Shown here: positions 1 through 4,941 of the stretch, in pieces
Position numbering within the stretch: the first letter of the stretch is position 1
Layout of the letters: each line of letters begins with the position of its first letter
Assembly (NCBI GenBank): GCA_005879095.1
Contig: VBLM01000622.1
Span: 1 to 5,457, forward strand
Reading direction: 5' to 3'
DNA: 5,457 bases
Origin: Deltaproteobacteria bacterium
GTDB lineage: Bacteria; Myxococcota; Myxococcia; Myxococcales; 40CM-4-68-19
Program-made: the position numbers and the translations under genes
The notes under the pieces: generated by a model
Told to the model about the DNA's origin: nothing
The model's database searches: none
Seen by the model: the letters and a program-made list of their open reading frames with translations, nothing else

Positions 1-585
1 CTGGTGAACTACCTGGTCCGGCTCGGGTGGTCGCACGGCGATCAGGAGATCTTCACCATTCCGGAGTTGATCGAGAAGTTCGACTGGGAGCACGTCGGCG
101 CCACGGCGGGCGTATTCAACCCGCAGAAGCTCGAGTGGCTCAACCAGCAGTGGATCAAGATGACGCCGCCTTCCGAGCTGGCCCGGCTGACCGGCGCGCC
201 GCCCGAGTTCGTCAAGCTGATGCAGGAGCGCGCCAGAAACCTGAATGAAATCCGTGACTCATGGTCGGCCTACATGGAGGGCGAGCTGCCGCGCGTCTAC
301 GACGAGAAGGCGGTGGCAAAGCAGCTGACGGCGGAGTCGCGGCCGTTGCTGGCGGAGGCGCGCGACTTGATTGGGCGGACATTCGATCAAGGCCCGCAGG
401 CGATGGAGCACGCCTTCCGATCGCTGGCCGAATCGCGCGGGCTCGGTCTGGGAAAAGTGGCCCAGCCGGTGCGCGTAGCGGTGACGGGAACTACGGTGAG
501 CCCGCCGCTGTTCGAGACCATCGCGCTGCTCGGCCGCGAGCGGGCGTTGCGGCGCATCGACGCCGCGCTGGAGAAGATCAAATGA
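1..585 (+). CDS. gltX: Glutamyl-tRNA synthetase, C-terminal part (5' truncated by window edge)
   Basis: Class I glutamyl-tRNA synthetase (GluRS), which charges tRNA-Glu with glutamate in the cytoplasm. If non-discriminating, it also charges tRNA-Gln for later transamidation. The frame is open from base 1 to a TGA at 583-585, giving 194 residues, about the last 40% of a usual 470-490 residue GluRS. The segment opens with NYLVRLGWSHGDQEIF, the conserved stretch just after the KMSKS-type ATP-binding loop, so the HIGH and KMSKS motifs lie upstream of the window. KLEWLNQQWIK near residue 50 and the closing LRVAVTG-like and ETIALLGRERALRRID stretches belong to the helical stem-contact and anticodon-binding domains. 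The GTG at 4 is internal, not the real start. The stop overlaps the next gene's ATG. Whether the enzyme accepts tRNA-Gln cannot be read from this fragment. Family assignment is very secure. Confidence 0.96.
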   Translation: MVNYLVRLGWSHGDQEIFTIPELIEKFDWEHVGATAGVFNPQKLEWLNQQWIKMTPPSELARLTGAPPEFVKLMQERARNLNEIRDSWSAYMEGELPRVYDEKAVAKQLTAESRPLLAEARDLIGRTFDQGPQAMEHAFRSLAESRGLGLGKVAQPVRVAVTGTTVSPPLFETIALLGRERALRRIDAALEKIK

Positions 586-914
586 TGTTCCTGCTGCTCC
601 TGCTCGCGGCGGCGCCGGCCGAGGGTTTCAGGGCGCGCGGCTTCATCCTCCCGGACGGAGCGGTCAAGATCGACGACGACCGATATCGGCTGCCACAGCC
701 ATGGGACGAAGCGGTGAAGTTCTACCGCCGGGCCTATCCGGCCTCGAAGTACCCGCGGCACAACCTGCACAGCCAGACGCCGATTCGCGCGATCCACATC
801 GACAACCCGTCCGGCATCGAGTGGGACGGCGTCAATCTGTACGAGGCCAGCCGCGGTGAGGTGCGCCTATACATCCTGCCCGGCAAGGAACCGCCACCGG
901 AAAAGACGAAGTGA
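582..914 (+). CDS. Small exported protein of unknown function, translationally coupled to gltX
   Basis: A 110-residue protein that I cannot assign to a named family. It begins MMFLLLLLAAAPAEGF, a short hydrophobic signal peptide with almost no charged n-region and probable cleavage around residues 11-14. The mature part is about 95 residues, with many Tyr, Arg and Pro residues. It includes PWDEAVKFYRRAYP near residues 43-56, RAIHIDNPSG near 71-80 and a last predicted strand EVRLYILPG, then a charged Lys/Pro tail. It has no cysteines or obvious catalytic motif. The ATG at 582 is preferred because it overlaps the gltX stop as ATGA and has GGAG at 570-573, eight bases upstream. The in-frame ATG at 585 is the alternative. 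The tight overlap indicates co-transcription and translational coupling with gltX, but no functional link is evident. Location is inferred to be periplasm or outer surface. Confidence 0.8.
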   Translation: MMFLLLLLAAAPAEGFRARGFILPDGAVKIDDDRYRLPQPWDEAVKFYRRAYPASKYPRHNLHSQTPIRAIHIDNPSGIEWDGVNLYEASRGEVRLYILPGKEPPPEKTK

Positions 915-994
915 TTCTCAGCACGCTGCTTCTCCTCGCGGGCGCGCTCGATTCGCCATCACGTAGGCTTGCGCGTCACGGGCGACTCCGGTAA
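911..994 (+). CDS. Doubtful 27-codon ORF with signal-peptide-like start; possible gene remnant
   Basis: A GTG at 911 overlaps the TGA of the preceding gene as GTGA. It opens 27 codons reading MILSTLLLLAGALDSP and then an Arg-rich tail, ending at TAA 992-994. The N-terminus looks like a short signal peptide similar in style to the gene before it, and the overlap suggests coupling. There is no recognisable mature protein. In the adjacent frame (954-1028) a plausible peptide containing GLRVTGDSGKKTALQSWG follows, so a single frameshift could have broken a longer gene. That extension runs into the tRNA, however, which argues against it being functional. It could equally be chance. Confidence 0.2.
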   Translation: MILSTLLLLAGALDSPSRRLARHGRLR

Positions 995-997
995 GAA
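969..997 (+). promoter_or_regulatory. Candidate sigma70-type promoter for tRNA-Gln
   Basis: TTGCGC at 969-974 and TAAGAA at 992-997 are separated by exactly 17 bases and lie 17 bases before the tRNA. Each hexamer matches consensus at only three of six positions, so the support is spacing and placement more than sequence. The tRNA could instead be read through from the gltX transcript. Confidence 0.3.
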
Positions 998-1013
998 AAC
1001 CGCCCTCCAATCC

Positions 1014-1087
1014 TGGGGGATCGTCTAACGGCAGGACGTAGGACTCTGACTCCTACTATCCAGGTTCGAATCCTGGTCCCCCAACCA
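1014..1087 (+). tRNA. tRNA-Gln (anticodon CUG)
   Basis: A complete cloverleaf can be drawn by eye. The acceptor stem 1014-1020 pairs with 1077-1083 over seven base pairs. The D stem is 1023-1026 with 1034-1037. The anticodon stem 1039-1043 pairs with 1051-1055 around the loop CTCTGAC, placing anticodon CTG at 1046-1048 to read CAG glutamine codons. The variable loop has four bases (1056-1059). The T stem 1060-1064 pairs with 1072-1076 around TTCGAAT. The discriminator is A1084 and CCA is encoded at 1085-1087. The weak first pair U1-A72 is typical of tRNA-Gln and supports the identity. A strong terminator follows 16 bases later. Confidence 0.97.
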
Positions 1088-1103
1088 ACTCGTGATTTCG
1101 AGA

Positions 1104-1141
1104 GGGAGATCCCCGGCTCTGAACCGGGGATCTCCCTTTTT
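1104..1141 (+). terminator. Intrinsic terminator after tRNA-Gln
   Basis: A perfect 13-bp stem pairs 1104-1116 with 1124-1136 around the 7-base loop CTCTGAA. Five T residues at 1137-1141 follow on the + strand. It ends the tRNA transcript and possibly the upstream gltX unit. It lies just beyond the stop of the convergent gene, but on the - strand the stem is followed by TCTCG rather than a T run. It should therefore be weaker in that direction, although it may still stabilise that mRNA's 3' end. Confidence 0.93.
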
Positions 1142-1148
1142 GTCGTGC

Positions 1149-2834
1149 TCAGTCGTCGTCGCCCTCCGGCCTTCCGAGGCCGATGTTCCTGGCCTTGCCG
1201 GTCAGCTCGAGGATATCGAGGCCGTAGCCCTGGCGGTCGGTTGCGTAGATGAAGCCCCGGTTGACCACCTCGAGGTTGTTGGTCATGTAGCCGCCGGCCG
1301 CCTCGAGCGCGGGAACGGTCTGGGCTGGGAGCGGCACGTAGAACCCTACTTCGGCGGGAGACTGCGGCTCGCGGATGTCGAAGGTCCGCACGCCGCCGGT
1401 GAAGTAAGCCAGGAACGTCAGCTTCCCGTAGTACGGATTGTTGAAGTTCTCCTCGTTCGAGTGCACGCCGAAGCGGGCTCCACGAGTGCAGTAGTTGCCC
1501 CGCGGGTACTTCGCGCCCCGGCGCGGATCCACCGACATCGTCGAGAGCACCATCGGCCCCTGGAAGAAGTTCTGTTCGATCTTCGTCCCGGGGGGCACGG
1601 CACCCGAGTTCTCGATGGTGACGTCCACCAGGAACGCCCAGTGCGGCGACTCCTGGCACAGGTCGGCGGTCGCCTCGGAGGTGAGCACGACGATGTCGCG
1701 CGTCTTGAACTCCGTGAAGCTGCCGTAGCTCGCCGGTTGCATGCCGAAGATCGGCATGCTGGTGTGGCCGCCCTGGTCGGCGGACATGTACATCAGGCCC
1801 ACCATCGGCTTCGCCATTTCGTTCGCGGTCGGCCGGTCGGCGCTGTCCGCGGTCTCCGGGACCCAGTTGCCCCAGGGCGACGGCAGGAGCGCCTTGCGGT
1901 CGATGATCTGCAGGACGCCGTCGTCGCCTACGCCCCACGCGGCGTAGATGCGGTTTCCGATCGAGTCCTGGCCGCGTGCCAGCGACTGGGTCGCCTGCGG
2001 GTGCTCGAACGCGGAAATGGCGCCGTGCAGCGAGTTCGGGATGCCGCCGGTTCCGTCCGGGTTGGCTCCGGGGACGCCGTAGGTGCGGATGTACTTCGGA
2101 TAATCCGCGTAGACCGGGATCGGGCCCGAGGCTGCCGCGGCCGGCGGCTTGCTCCAGTCGTAGATGAGCATCGACTGGCTCGTGCGCCACAGGTCGGGTT
2201 TGGGCAGGTTCCGGCTGCCCGGCATGTACGCGATGCCGGTCGTGCACTCCCACCAGTCCTTGTGCGTGCTGCGGATTGCGGGGGTCTTCGGGGTGGTGTT
2301 TCCCTTGAGCGCCGCCACCGGCACCGGCGCGCTGGTGTTGGTCACGTCCCAGATCTCGTAGCCGGCCGCCGCCGACCCCTGGACGTTGCGCAGCAGATAG
2401 ACGCTCCCGCTCTTGCCGCCGGGCAAAACCGAGCCCAGGCACATGCGGGCCATCTGCGCCTGCCCACCGGCGACCGGAACCGGGATGTGAGCGGTCTGGA
2501 CCGGGTGGGATGGATCGGTGACGTCGATGATCATCGTCCCGTTCGCCTCGACGTTGCCGGTCAACGGGTTGAGCTTCGAGCCGCCGTGCGTTCCGACGAA
2601 CGCGATCGTCCTTCCATCCGGGTAGGCGATCACGTTCGGCTGGTACGCGGGCCGTTGCTGCAGGTCTGCGTGACCGACCAGGCGCATGTTCTTCTGCTCA
2701 CCGCTCTGGCTGATGCCGCGATGGTCGTCGTCGCGCGCCAGCGCTTTGCCGGCGAGCAACGCCGCGACCACGAACCCCGCGCCGCCGAGCACGGTGCGCC
2801 AAGCGATGGATGAAGCGATTCCCGATGTCGACAT
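1149..2834 (-). CDS. Exported LVIVD-repeat (beta-propeller-like) protein
   Basis: A 561-residue exported protein of the LVIVD-repeat type. These are thought to form beta-propeller-like surface or periplasmic proteins whose molecular function is largely unknown. Residues 1-33 are a Sec signal peptide (hydrophobic core near 15-29, cleavage after ALA at 31-33). The mature N-terminus has the characteristic MRLVGHADLQQRPAYQPNV at about 50-68. Repeat-like strands include TMIIDVTDPSHPVQ (about 100-113), YEIWDVTN, GGVRTFDIREPQSPAEVGFY near 480-500 and the closing GFIYATDRQGYGLDILEL. Cysteines at 132, 197, 393 and 449 could form two disulfides. There is no membrane anchor and the tail ends in three Asp. 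The ATG at 2834 is chosen for its GGGGG Shine-Dalgarno and signal peptide. The 38-residue upstream extension to 2948 is Arg-rich and unlikely. It is monocistronic in view, divergent from the efflux operon and convergent with the tRNA. Confidence 0.87.
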   Translation of the reverse strand: MSTSGIASSIAWRTVLGGAGFVVAALLAGKALARDDDHRGISQSGEQKNMRLVGHADLQQRPAYQPNVIAYPDGRTIAFVGTHGGSKLNPLTGNVEANGTMIIDVTDPSHPVQTAHIPVPVAGGQAQMARMCLGSVLPGGKSGSVYLLRNVQGSAAAGYEIWDVTNTSAPVPVAALKGNTTPKTPAIRSTHKDWWECTTGIAYMPGSRNLPKPDLWRTSQSMLIYDWSKPPAAAASGPIPVYADYPKYIRTYGVPGANPDGTGGIPNSLHGAISAFEHPQATQSLARGQDSIGNRIYAAWGVGDDGVLQIIDRKALLPSPWGNWVPETADSADRPTANEMAKPMVGLMYMSADQGGHTSMPIFGMQPASYGSFTEFKTRDIVVLTSEATADLCQESPHWAFLVDVTIENSGAVPPGTKIEQNFFQGPMVLSTMSVDPRRGAKYPRGNYCTRGARFGVHSNEENFNNPYYGKLTFLAYFTGGVRTFDIREPQSPAEVGFYVPLPAQTVPALEAAGGYMTNNLEVVNRGFIYATDRQGYGLDILELTGKARNIGLGRPEGDDD

Positions 2835-2849
2835 TCCTGCCCCCTTTTT
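2835..2849 (-). promoter_or_regulatory. Ribosome binding site deciding the LVIVD gene start
   Basis: On the - strand, an A-run and GGGGG (2840-2844) lie five bases before the ATG at 2832-2834. This supports the internal ATG over the longer upstream reading. Confidence 0.7.
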
Positions 2850-3235
2850 CGCTGTGGTATTCCGCCGCGCGCATCTCCTGCGATTGCGGTCACCGGGCCT
2901 TCGATGCCTCCGGTGCGCGCGGTCGGCTGACCGGCGACTGAAGCGCAATGCGCCGCGCGGAGAGTGAAATCAAGACGATGCGCGTCAGCCGAACGTCTCG
3001 ACCGCGAGAGGGCGGCGGTCGACCGATCGGCGCAGTCCGGCAAAAACGAATTGCCGCATCAAGTCGGCGCGGCTTTGTCCAACGCCGGTCGACGCCTAGC
3101 CCGATCCACGACGAAAGTCTCGCGTGCTTTCTTGCGGCGTCACCATCGCAGTGAGGAGGCGCGGCGTCGAAGATGTGTCTGGATGTTGCGCCTTTCGCCC
3201 GGATCCGACGTCGGTCGTAGTCACCCCCACGGACT

Positions 3236-3262
3236 TTGCCTGATCGCCGTCGAGCAGATAAC
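3236..3262 (+). promoter_or_regulatory. Candidate promoter for the efflux operon
   Basis: TTGCCT at 3236-3241 and GATAAC at 3257-3262 resemble -35 and -10 boxes, but the spacer is only 15 bases. Shifting the -35 one base left to TTTGCC gives 16. If used, transcription would begin near 3268-3272, at or just before the GTG start of the first gene. That would be a leaderless or near-leaderless message and would explain why no Shine-Dalgarno is visible there. Confidence 0.25.
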
Positions 3263-3284
3263 GTCTGCAGCGTGCTGCGCAGAC
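3263..3284. repeat. Inverted repeat across the start of the operon's first gene
   Basis: GTCTGC at 3263-3268 is the exact reverse complement of GCAGAC at 3279-3284, with AGC and GCT also able to pair inside. The dyad spans the chosen GTG at 3272 and sits just after the candidate -10 box. It could be a regulator binding site or an RNA hairpin over the start. It does not match the CueR or TACAnnTGTA-type copper operators I know. It may be chance in GC-rich sequence. Confidence 0.3.
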
Positions 3285-3610
3285 TGACGGCCGCAGTCGC
3301 ACTGCTGGCGCTCGCTTCGATGCCCGTGGCGGCGCGAACGCGGCTGATCTGCCGCTACACCGGCATCGAGATCACCGATTGCCGCCAGGCGGAGATCCCC
3401 GAGAGCGCCGGGATCGAGCTCGAAGGATGCTGCGATCGGCAGACCACGCAGGCGCCCGGCCTCCGGTTGATCCTGCAGCCGCCGCCCCCGGCGCCGCCGG
3501 TCGCCCCACCCGCGGAGCCGTCGTTCGCCGCGCCGATGGGTCCGCCGCCTCCACGGTGCCTCGACGCTTCGCCTCCCGTCTTTCTCATCACCCGATCCCT
3601 CCTGATCTGA
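3272..3610 (+). CDS. Small exported cysteine-containing protein at head of efflux operon
   Basis: A 112-residue exported protein with no named family I can assign. Residues 1-21 form a Sec signal peptide (Arg-Arg at 3-4, hydrophobic 7-16, cleavage after VAA at 19-21). The short mature domain carries CRYTGIEITDC (Cys27, Cys37) and a CC pair (Cys53, Cys54), followed by a long Pro/Ala-rich linker (70-95) and one more Cys at 96. Cys spacing in a small periplasmic protein fits disulfides or soft-metal binding. I infer a metal-related role only from the genes that follow. The GTG at 3272 gives the clean signal peptide but has no visible Shine-Dalgarno. A TTG at 3236 would add 12 residues. It ends 86 bases before the TolC-family gene on the same strand, so co-transcription is likely. 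The TolC gene's frame is also open across this region but gives implausible low-complexity protein. Confidence 0.68.
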   Translation: MLRRLTAAVALLALASMPVAARTRLICRYTGIEITDCRQAEIPESAGIELEGCCDRQTTQAPGLRLILQPPPPAPPVAPPAEPSFAAPMGPPPPRCLDASPPVFLITRSLLI

Positions 3611-3685
3611 ACCGCGGCTGGATTTCCGCCGCGCTGCGCTCTTCCGCGCGCGGCTCGCCGTCCACCCGTGCCGTCGCACTGCGAC

Positions 3686-3691
3686 GGGAGG
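3686..3691 (+). promoter_or_regulatory. Ribosome binding site deciding the TolC-family start
   Basis: GGGAGG lies five bases before the ATG at 3697. It favours this start over the upstream in-frame codons reaching back to 3379. Confidence 0.75.
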
Positions 3692-3696
3692 CTTCG

Positions 3697-4941
3697 ATGA
3701 TCGCGCTTCTGATGTTGGCGGCCGCCGCGCCGCCCCCGCTCCGCCTCACCGACCTGCTCCGCGAGGCGAGGGAGAAAAACCCGGAGATGAAGGCCGCGCA
3801 GGCGCGCCTGCACGCGGCGCAGGAGAGCGTCTCCCCTGCGGGCGCCCTCGACGATCCGGAGCTGTCGATCCAGCTCTGGAATGCTCCGGCGGACTTCGCC
3901 ACCGTTCCGGTCATGGTCCAGATCACGCAGGCGATCCCGCTGGGGGGCAAGCGGGGGGCGCGGCGGGAGATCGCAAGCTCCCAGGCGGCGGCCGCCGAGG
4001 CCGAGCTGGCGGCGAAGCAGCGCGAGATCGCCACCCAGGTCGCGTCGGCGTATCTGGATCTCTTCCTCGCGCAGCGGACCCAGGAGGTCGACGACGAGCT
4101 GGAGAGCCTCCTCGAGGTGGTGGCCAACCTCTCGCAATCGCGGATCGCGAAAGGCAAGGCGGAGCAGATCGAGTTCCTGCGCGCACAGGCGTCGCTGATC
4201 CAGGTGCGGTCCGACCGCGAGAACGCCGTCGATCGTCGCCTCTCGGCGTGGGCGCGGCTCGCGGCGCTCGTCGACCGCAATCCGCCGGGACCGGCGGGAG
4301 CAACCACCCCGCCGGGCGTGCTTGGCTCATTTCCCGCCGCCGGCCTGCTCCAGGCGCGCGCGCTCCGGCTGCGGCCCGAGCTGGCCGTGGCCCGCGCCGA
4401 GGTGGCCGGTGCGCAGGCGAAGGCGCGGCTGGCCCGCGCCGCCGCGGTCCCCGATCTGGGCGTCTTCGTCGCCGGAATGCACGCGTTCCGCAACGCGGCC
4501 GGAGAGTCCAACTTCGTCTTCGCTGGCCTCCAGATCAACCTGCCGATCTTCGGCGGCAGCAAGACGCAACCGCGGATCTCGTCGGCGGAGGCCGAGCTGA
4601 TCTCGGCGCAGGAATCGGAGCGGGCCACGCGGAACCGGGTCGCCGCGGAAGTGGCCGAGGCGCATGCGCACCTGCTCTCCGAGCAGCGCCAGATCGCCCT
4701 CCACCATCAGTTGATCCCCATCGCCCGCCAGGCGGTCGAGAGCGCGCAGGCCAGCTATGCTTCGGGCAGGGCGGACTTCGCGACGGTGCTCGATACCGCC
4801 CGCGAGCTGCGCATGCACGATCTCGATCTCGCCACGCACCTCGCGATGTACGAGCAGCGGCTGGCGGAGCTGGAGCGCGCCGTGAACGACGATCTGGGGC
4901 TCGACGAATCCGCGGAGATCGGCCATGACGAGCGCCACTAG
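3697..4941 (+). CDS. TolC-family outer-membrane efflux channel
   Basis: A 414-residue outer-membrane factor of the OEP/TolC family, the exit duct of a tripartite efflux pump. The N-terminus MIALLMLAAAAPPPLRL is a very short signal peptide. There is no lipobox cysteine, unlike CusC. Two repeated OEP halves follow, roughly residues 17-205 and 215-405. Each has long Ala/Glu/Arg-rich coiled-coil helices and a membrane strand region: PELSIQLWNAP and VQITQAIPLGGK in the first, LGVFVAGMHAF and GLQINLPIFGGSK in the second. Both GGK and GGS turns after a strand are classic for the family. SYASGRADFATVLDTAREL near 355-373 is the conserved closing helix. Length is at the short end of the usual 415-480. 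The start is set by GGGAGG at 3686. The stop overlaps the adaptor gene by 17 bases, indicating one operon and probable coupling. The family is sure; the metal substrate is inferred from neighbours. Confidence 0.93.
   Translation: MIALLMLAAAAPPPLRLTDLLREAREKNPEMKAAQARLHAAQESVSPAGALDDPELSIQLWNAPADFATVPVMVQITQAIPLGGKRGARREIASSQAAAAEAELAAKQREIATQVASAYLDLFLAQRTQEVDDELESLLEVVANLSQSRIAKGKAEQIEFLRAQASLIQVRSDRENAVDRRLSAWARLAALVDRNPPGPAGATTPPGVLGSFPAAGLLQARALRLRPELAVARAEVAGAQAKARLARAAAVPDLGVFVAGMHAFRNAAGESNFVFAGLQINLPIFGGSKTQPRISSAEAELISAQESERATRNRVAAEVAEAHAHLLSEQRQIALHHQLIPIARQAVESAQASYASGRADFATVLDTARELRMHDLDLATHLAMYEQRLAELERAVNDDLGLDESAEIGHDERH
4914..4917 (+). promoter_or_regulatory. Ribosome binding site for the adaptor gene
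   Basis: GGAG lies seven bases before the ATG at 4925, inside the end of the TolC-family gene. The alternative GTG at 4943, just past the TAG, has no such site. Confidence 0.6.

Larger units (their letters stand above)
2835..3271. other. Divergent intergenic region (437 bases)
   Basis: This stretch separates two divergently transcribed genes and must hold both promoters. I see no convincing gene in it. Open frames here (for example 2948-3154 and 2964-3287 on +) give Arg/Ser-rich peptides without a credible start or domain. I found no tRNA, CRISPR, IS end or strong terminator hairpin. Short palindromic GGTCGACC-type words occur near 3018-3028 but are common in such GC-rich DNA. I could not identify a convincing - strand promoter for the LVIVD gene. 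Confidence 0.6.

Noticed and set aside
976..2442. Long open frame on the - strand (488 codons) overlapping the LVIVD gene, plus a 573-codon + strand frame at 1092-2813.
   Set aside because: Both are Arg/Gly/Ala-rich translations of high-GC DNA. They have no domain or signal and lie over a gene with clear LVIVD motifs, a signal peptide and an RBS.
2835..2948. 38-codon N-terminal extension of the LVIVD gene.
   Set aside because: It is an Arg-rich peptide placed before a proper signal peptide. The internal ATG at 2834 has a strong RBS. No twin-arginine motif stands directly before the hydrophobic core.
2948..3287. Small + strand open frames in the intergenic region (68 and 107 codons).
   Set aside because: Their composition is Arg/Ser-rich, no RBS or domain is visible, and one runs into the start of the efflux operon.
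3470..3560. Repeated CCG/CCGCC-like sequence that could be taken for a DNA repeat.
   Set aside because: It encodes the Pro/Ala-rich linker of the small Cys protein. There is no regular repeat unit.
3379..3696. 106-codon upstream extension of the TolC-family gene in the same frame.
   Set aside because: It is Arg/Ala/Pro-rich and overlaps the small Cys gene. A good Shine-Dalgarno and signal peptide mark the ATG at 3697 instead.
3588..4628. Long - strand open frames opposite the TolC-family gene (also 3355-4137, 4327-5397 and 4535-5284).
   Set aside because: They are low-complexity Arg/Ser/Ala-rich shadows without plausible starts or motifs. The + strand carries unmistakable OEP sequence.
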